Shown here piece after piece: positions 5,059 to 5,677 of a stretch of DNA of 5,677 bases. Under the pieces are notes generated by a model. The model was not told the origin of the DNA. It did no database searches and saw nothing but the letters and a program-made list of their open reading frames with translations. The stretch's first letter is position 1. Every line of letters starts with the position of its first letter. The DNA lies in NCBI GenBank assembly GCA_017940085.1, contig JAGAZK010000068.1, positions 1 to 5,677 of the forward strand, in the 5' to 3' direction. This DNA is from Campylobacter sp. GTDB lineage: Bacteria > Campylobacterota > Campylobacteria > Campylobacterales > Campylobacteraceae. A program made the translations under genes and the position numbers.

Positions 5059-5677
5059 TTAACTTAATCCGTCAAATGAAATTTTTGAATTTAGCACCAA
5101 TGCTAGTTGCATCAGTTTTTCATCTATTTCTATGCAAAAGCCGTCCCTACCAATATCTACGACAAAATAAATATTCACAGAACAACTATTTTTGCGAACA
5201 TATTCTCCGAGCTTATCCTTAATATTGTAAAACAAATCACAAAGTCTTTTTGATACCTTACTAAGTTCGTTTGCCTTTATAATTTTGGTTTGAAATTCCC
5301 ATAAATTATTATCTCGTATTCGTTTGCTTTTTAACATTTCGCCAATTTTACCAATTTTTGTCGGTGCAAATTTTATAATATTATTCAAATCATCAATCAG
5401 ACTAATATTTTTGCTTTCAAAAGATATTTCAGCGTAAATTTTTGTATATTTATTTATTTTGTGATTTTGGTATGGTTCAAGAATTGTGTAAAAACCATTT
5501 GTAAAATAATTATCAATATTTTGTGTAAATTTATCAATTATAAAACACTTTTTTGGGAATTGATTAAATCCTTGTAAATTTTTGTATCTATTTACTGCTT
5601 CTGATGCACTTTTTAAAGATGAATATATGCCAAGATTTTTTTTAGCTTCGTGTTCATTTTGTTCGCCGTATTAATAA
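5059..5677 (-). pseudogene. DUF7336-like / DUF4279-like two-domain protein, interrupted by a stop near the right edge
   Basis: The minus strand is open for 203 codons, from after a TAA at 5673-5671 to the stop at 5061-5059. Residues 1-62 (YGEQNEHEAKKNLGIYSSLK, then SASEAVNRYK, FNQFPKKCFIIDKF and TNGFYTI) match my memory of DUF7336. Residues about 74-203 match DUF4279: IYAEISFESKNIS, a PTK motif at 103-105, NLWEFQT at 122-128, and the ending EIDEKLMQLALVLNSKISFD at 181-200. No ATG or GTG occurs in frame. The only standard alternative start is TTG at 5388, which would cut DUF4279 in two. The homology-like pattern begins directly at the TAA (Tyr-stop-Tyr-Gly-Glu where relatives have Tyr-Glu-Tyr-Gly-Glu), so this looks like a nonsense mutation or an edge error in a gene continuing beyond the window. 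DUF4279 proteins often sit in toxin-immunity loci; the function is unknown. Confidence 0.6.

Noticed and set aside
5016..5060. Possible terminator: CTTTG/CAAAG stem followed by a T-rich stretch on the plus strand.
   Set aside because: The stem is only 5 bp, the T run is more than 20 bases away, and no plus-strand gene ends here.
5059..5388. A 109-codon protein starting at TTG 5388.
   Set aside because: The same frame is open for 94 more codons upstream with clear domain-like content, and this start would split the DUF4279-like domain.

Overview
The window is AT-rich DNA from an epsilonproteobacterium, most likely a Campylobacter species. The gene content supports this: an mlaA-mlaC-RND exporter operon diverges from a modA / TOBE / modC / modB operon. 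Both gene orders, and the stand-alone TOBE gene between modA and modC, match what I know of Campylobacter. The species cannot be named from the sequence alone; the abundance of AAATTT words fits a non-jejuni species.

Layout. Positions 1-1593, minus strand: mlaA, then mlaC, then the first 102 codons of an RND/MMPL-type exporter that leaves the left edge. Junctions are tight: 4 nt between mlaA and mlaC, and a 4-nt ATGA overlap between mlaC and the exporter gene. This looks like an outer-membrane lipid-trafficking operon. Positions 1594-1753: divergent promoter region with an extended -10 element, a ModE-box-like palindrome just downstream of it, a perfect 26-bp palindrome in the predicted leader, and a strong Shine-Dalgarno for modA. 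Positions 1754-4374, plus strand: a complete molybdate ABC uptake operon with overlapping or nearly touching genes (periplasmic binding protein, two-domain TOBE/Mop protein, ATPase with its own C-terminal TOBE-like region, permease).

Positions 4375-4610 hold no convincing gene. They are rich in AAATTT words, including a 10-bp-period tandem array directly after modB and a 10-bp-arm inverted repeat near the other end. Positions 4611-5677, minus strand, look like accessory DNA of the toxin-immunity kind. Read in transcription order, there is a two-domain protein (DUF7336-like then DUF4279-like) with an in-frame stop close to the right edge. A GC-rich spacer follows, then a 39-codon toxin-like C-terminal tail whose only start codon is out of frame by one base. 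Last comes an intact 83-aa immunity-like protein overlapping the tail by ATGA.

Working together: the mod operon imports molybdate for molybdoenzymes and is probably repressed by a ModE-type regulator when metal is sufficient. The mla operon probably moves phospholipids between the outer and inner membranes. The right end looks like a decaying orphan toxin-immunity cassette that kept its immunity gene. Family names for the right-hand genes come from pattern recognition without a database search.
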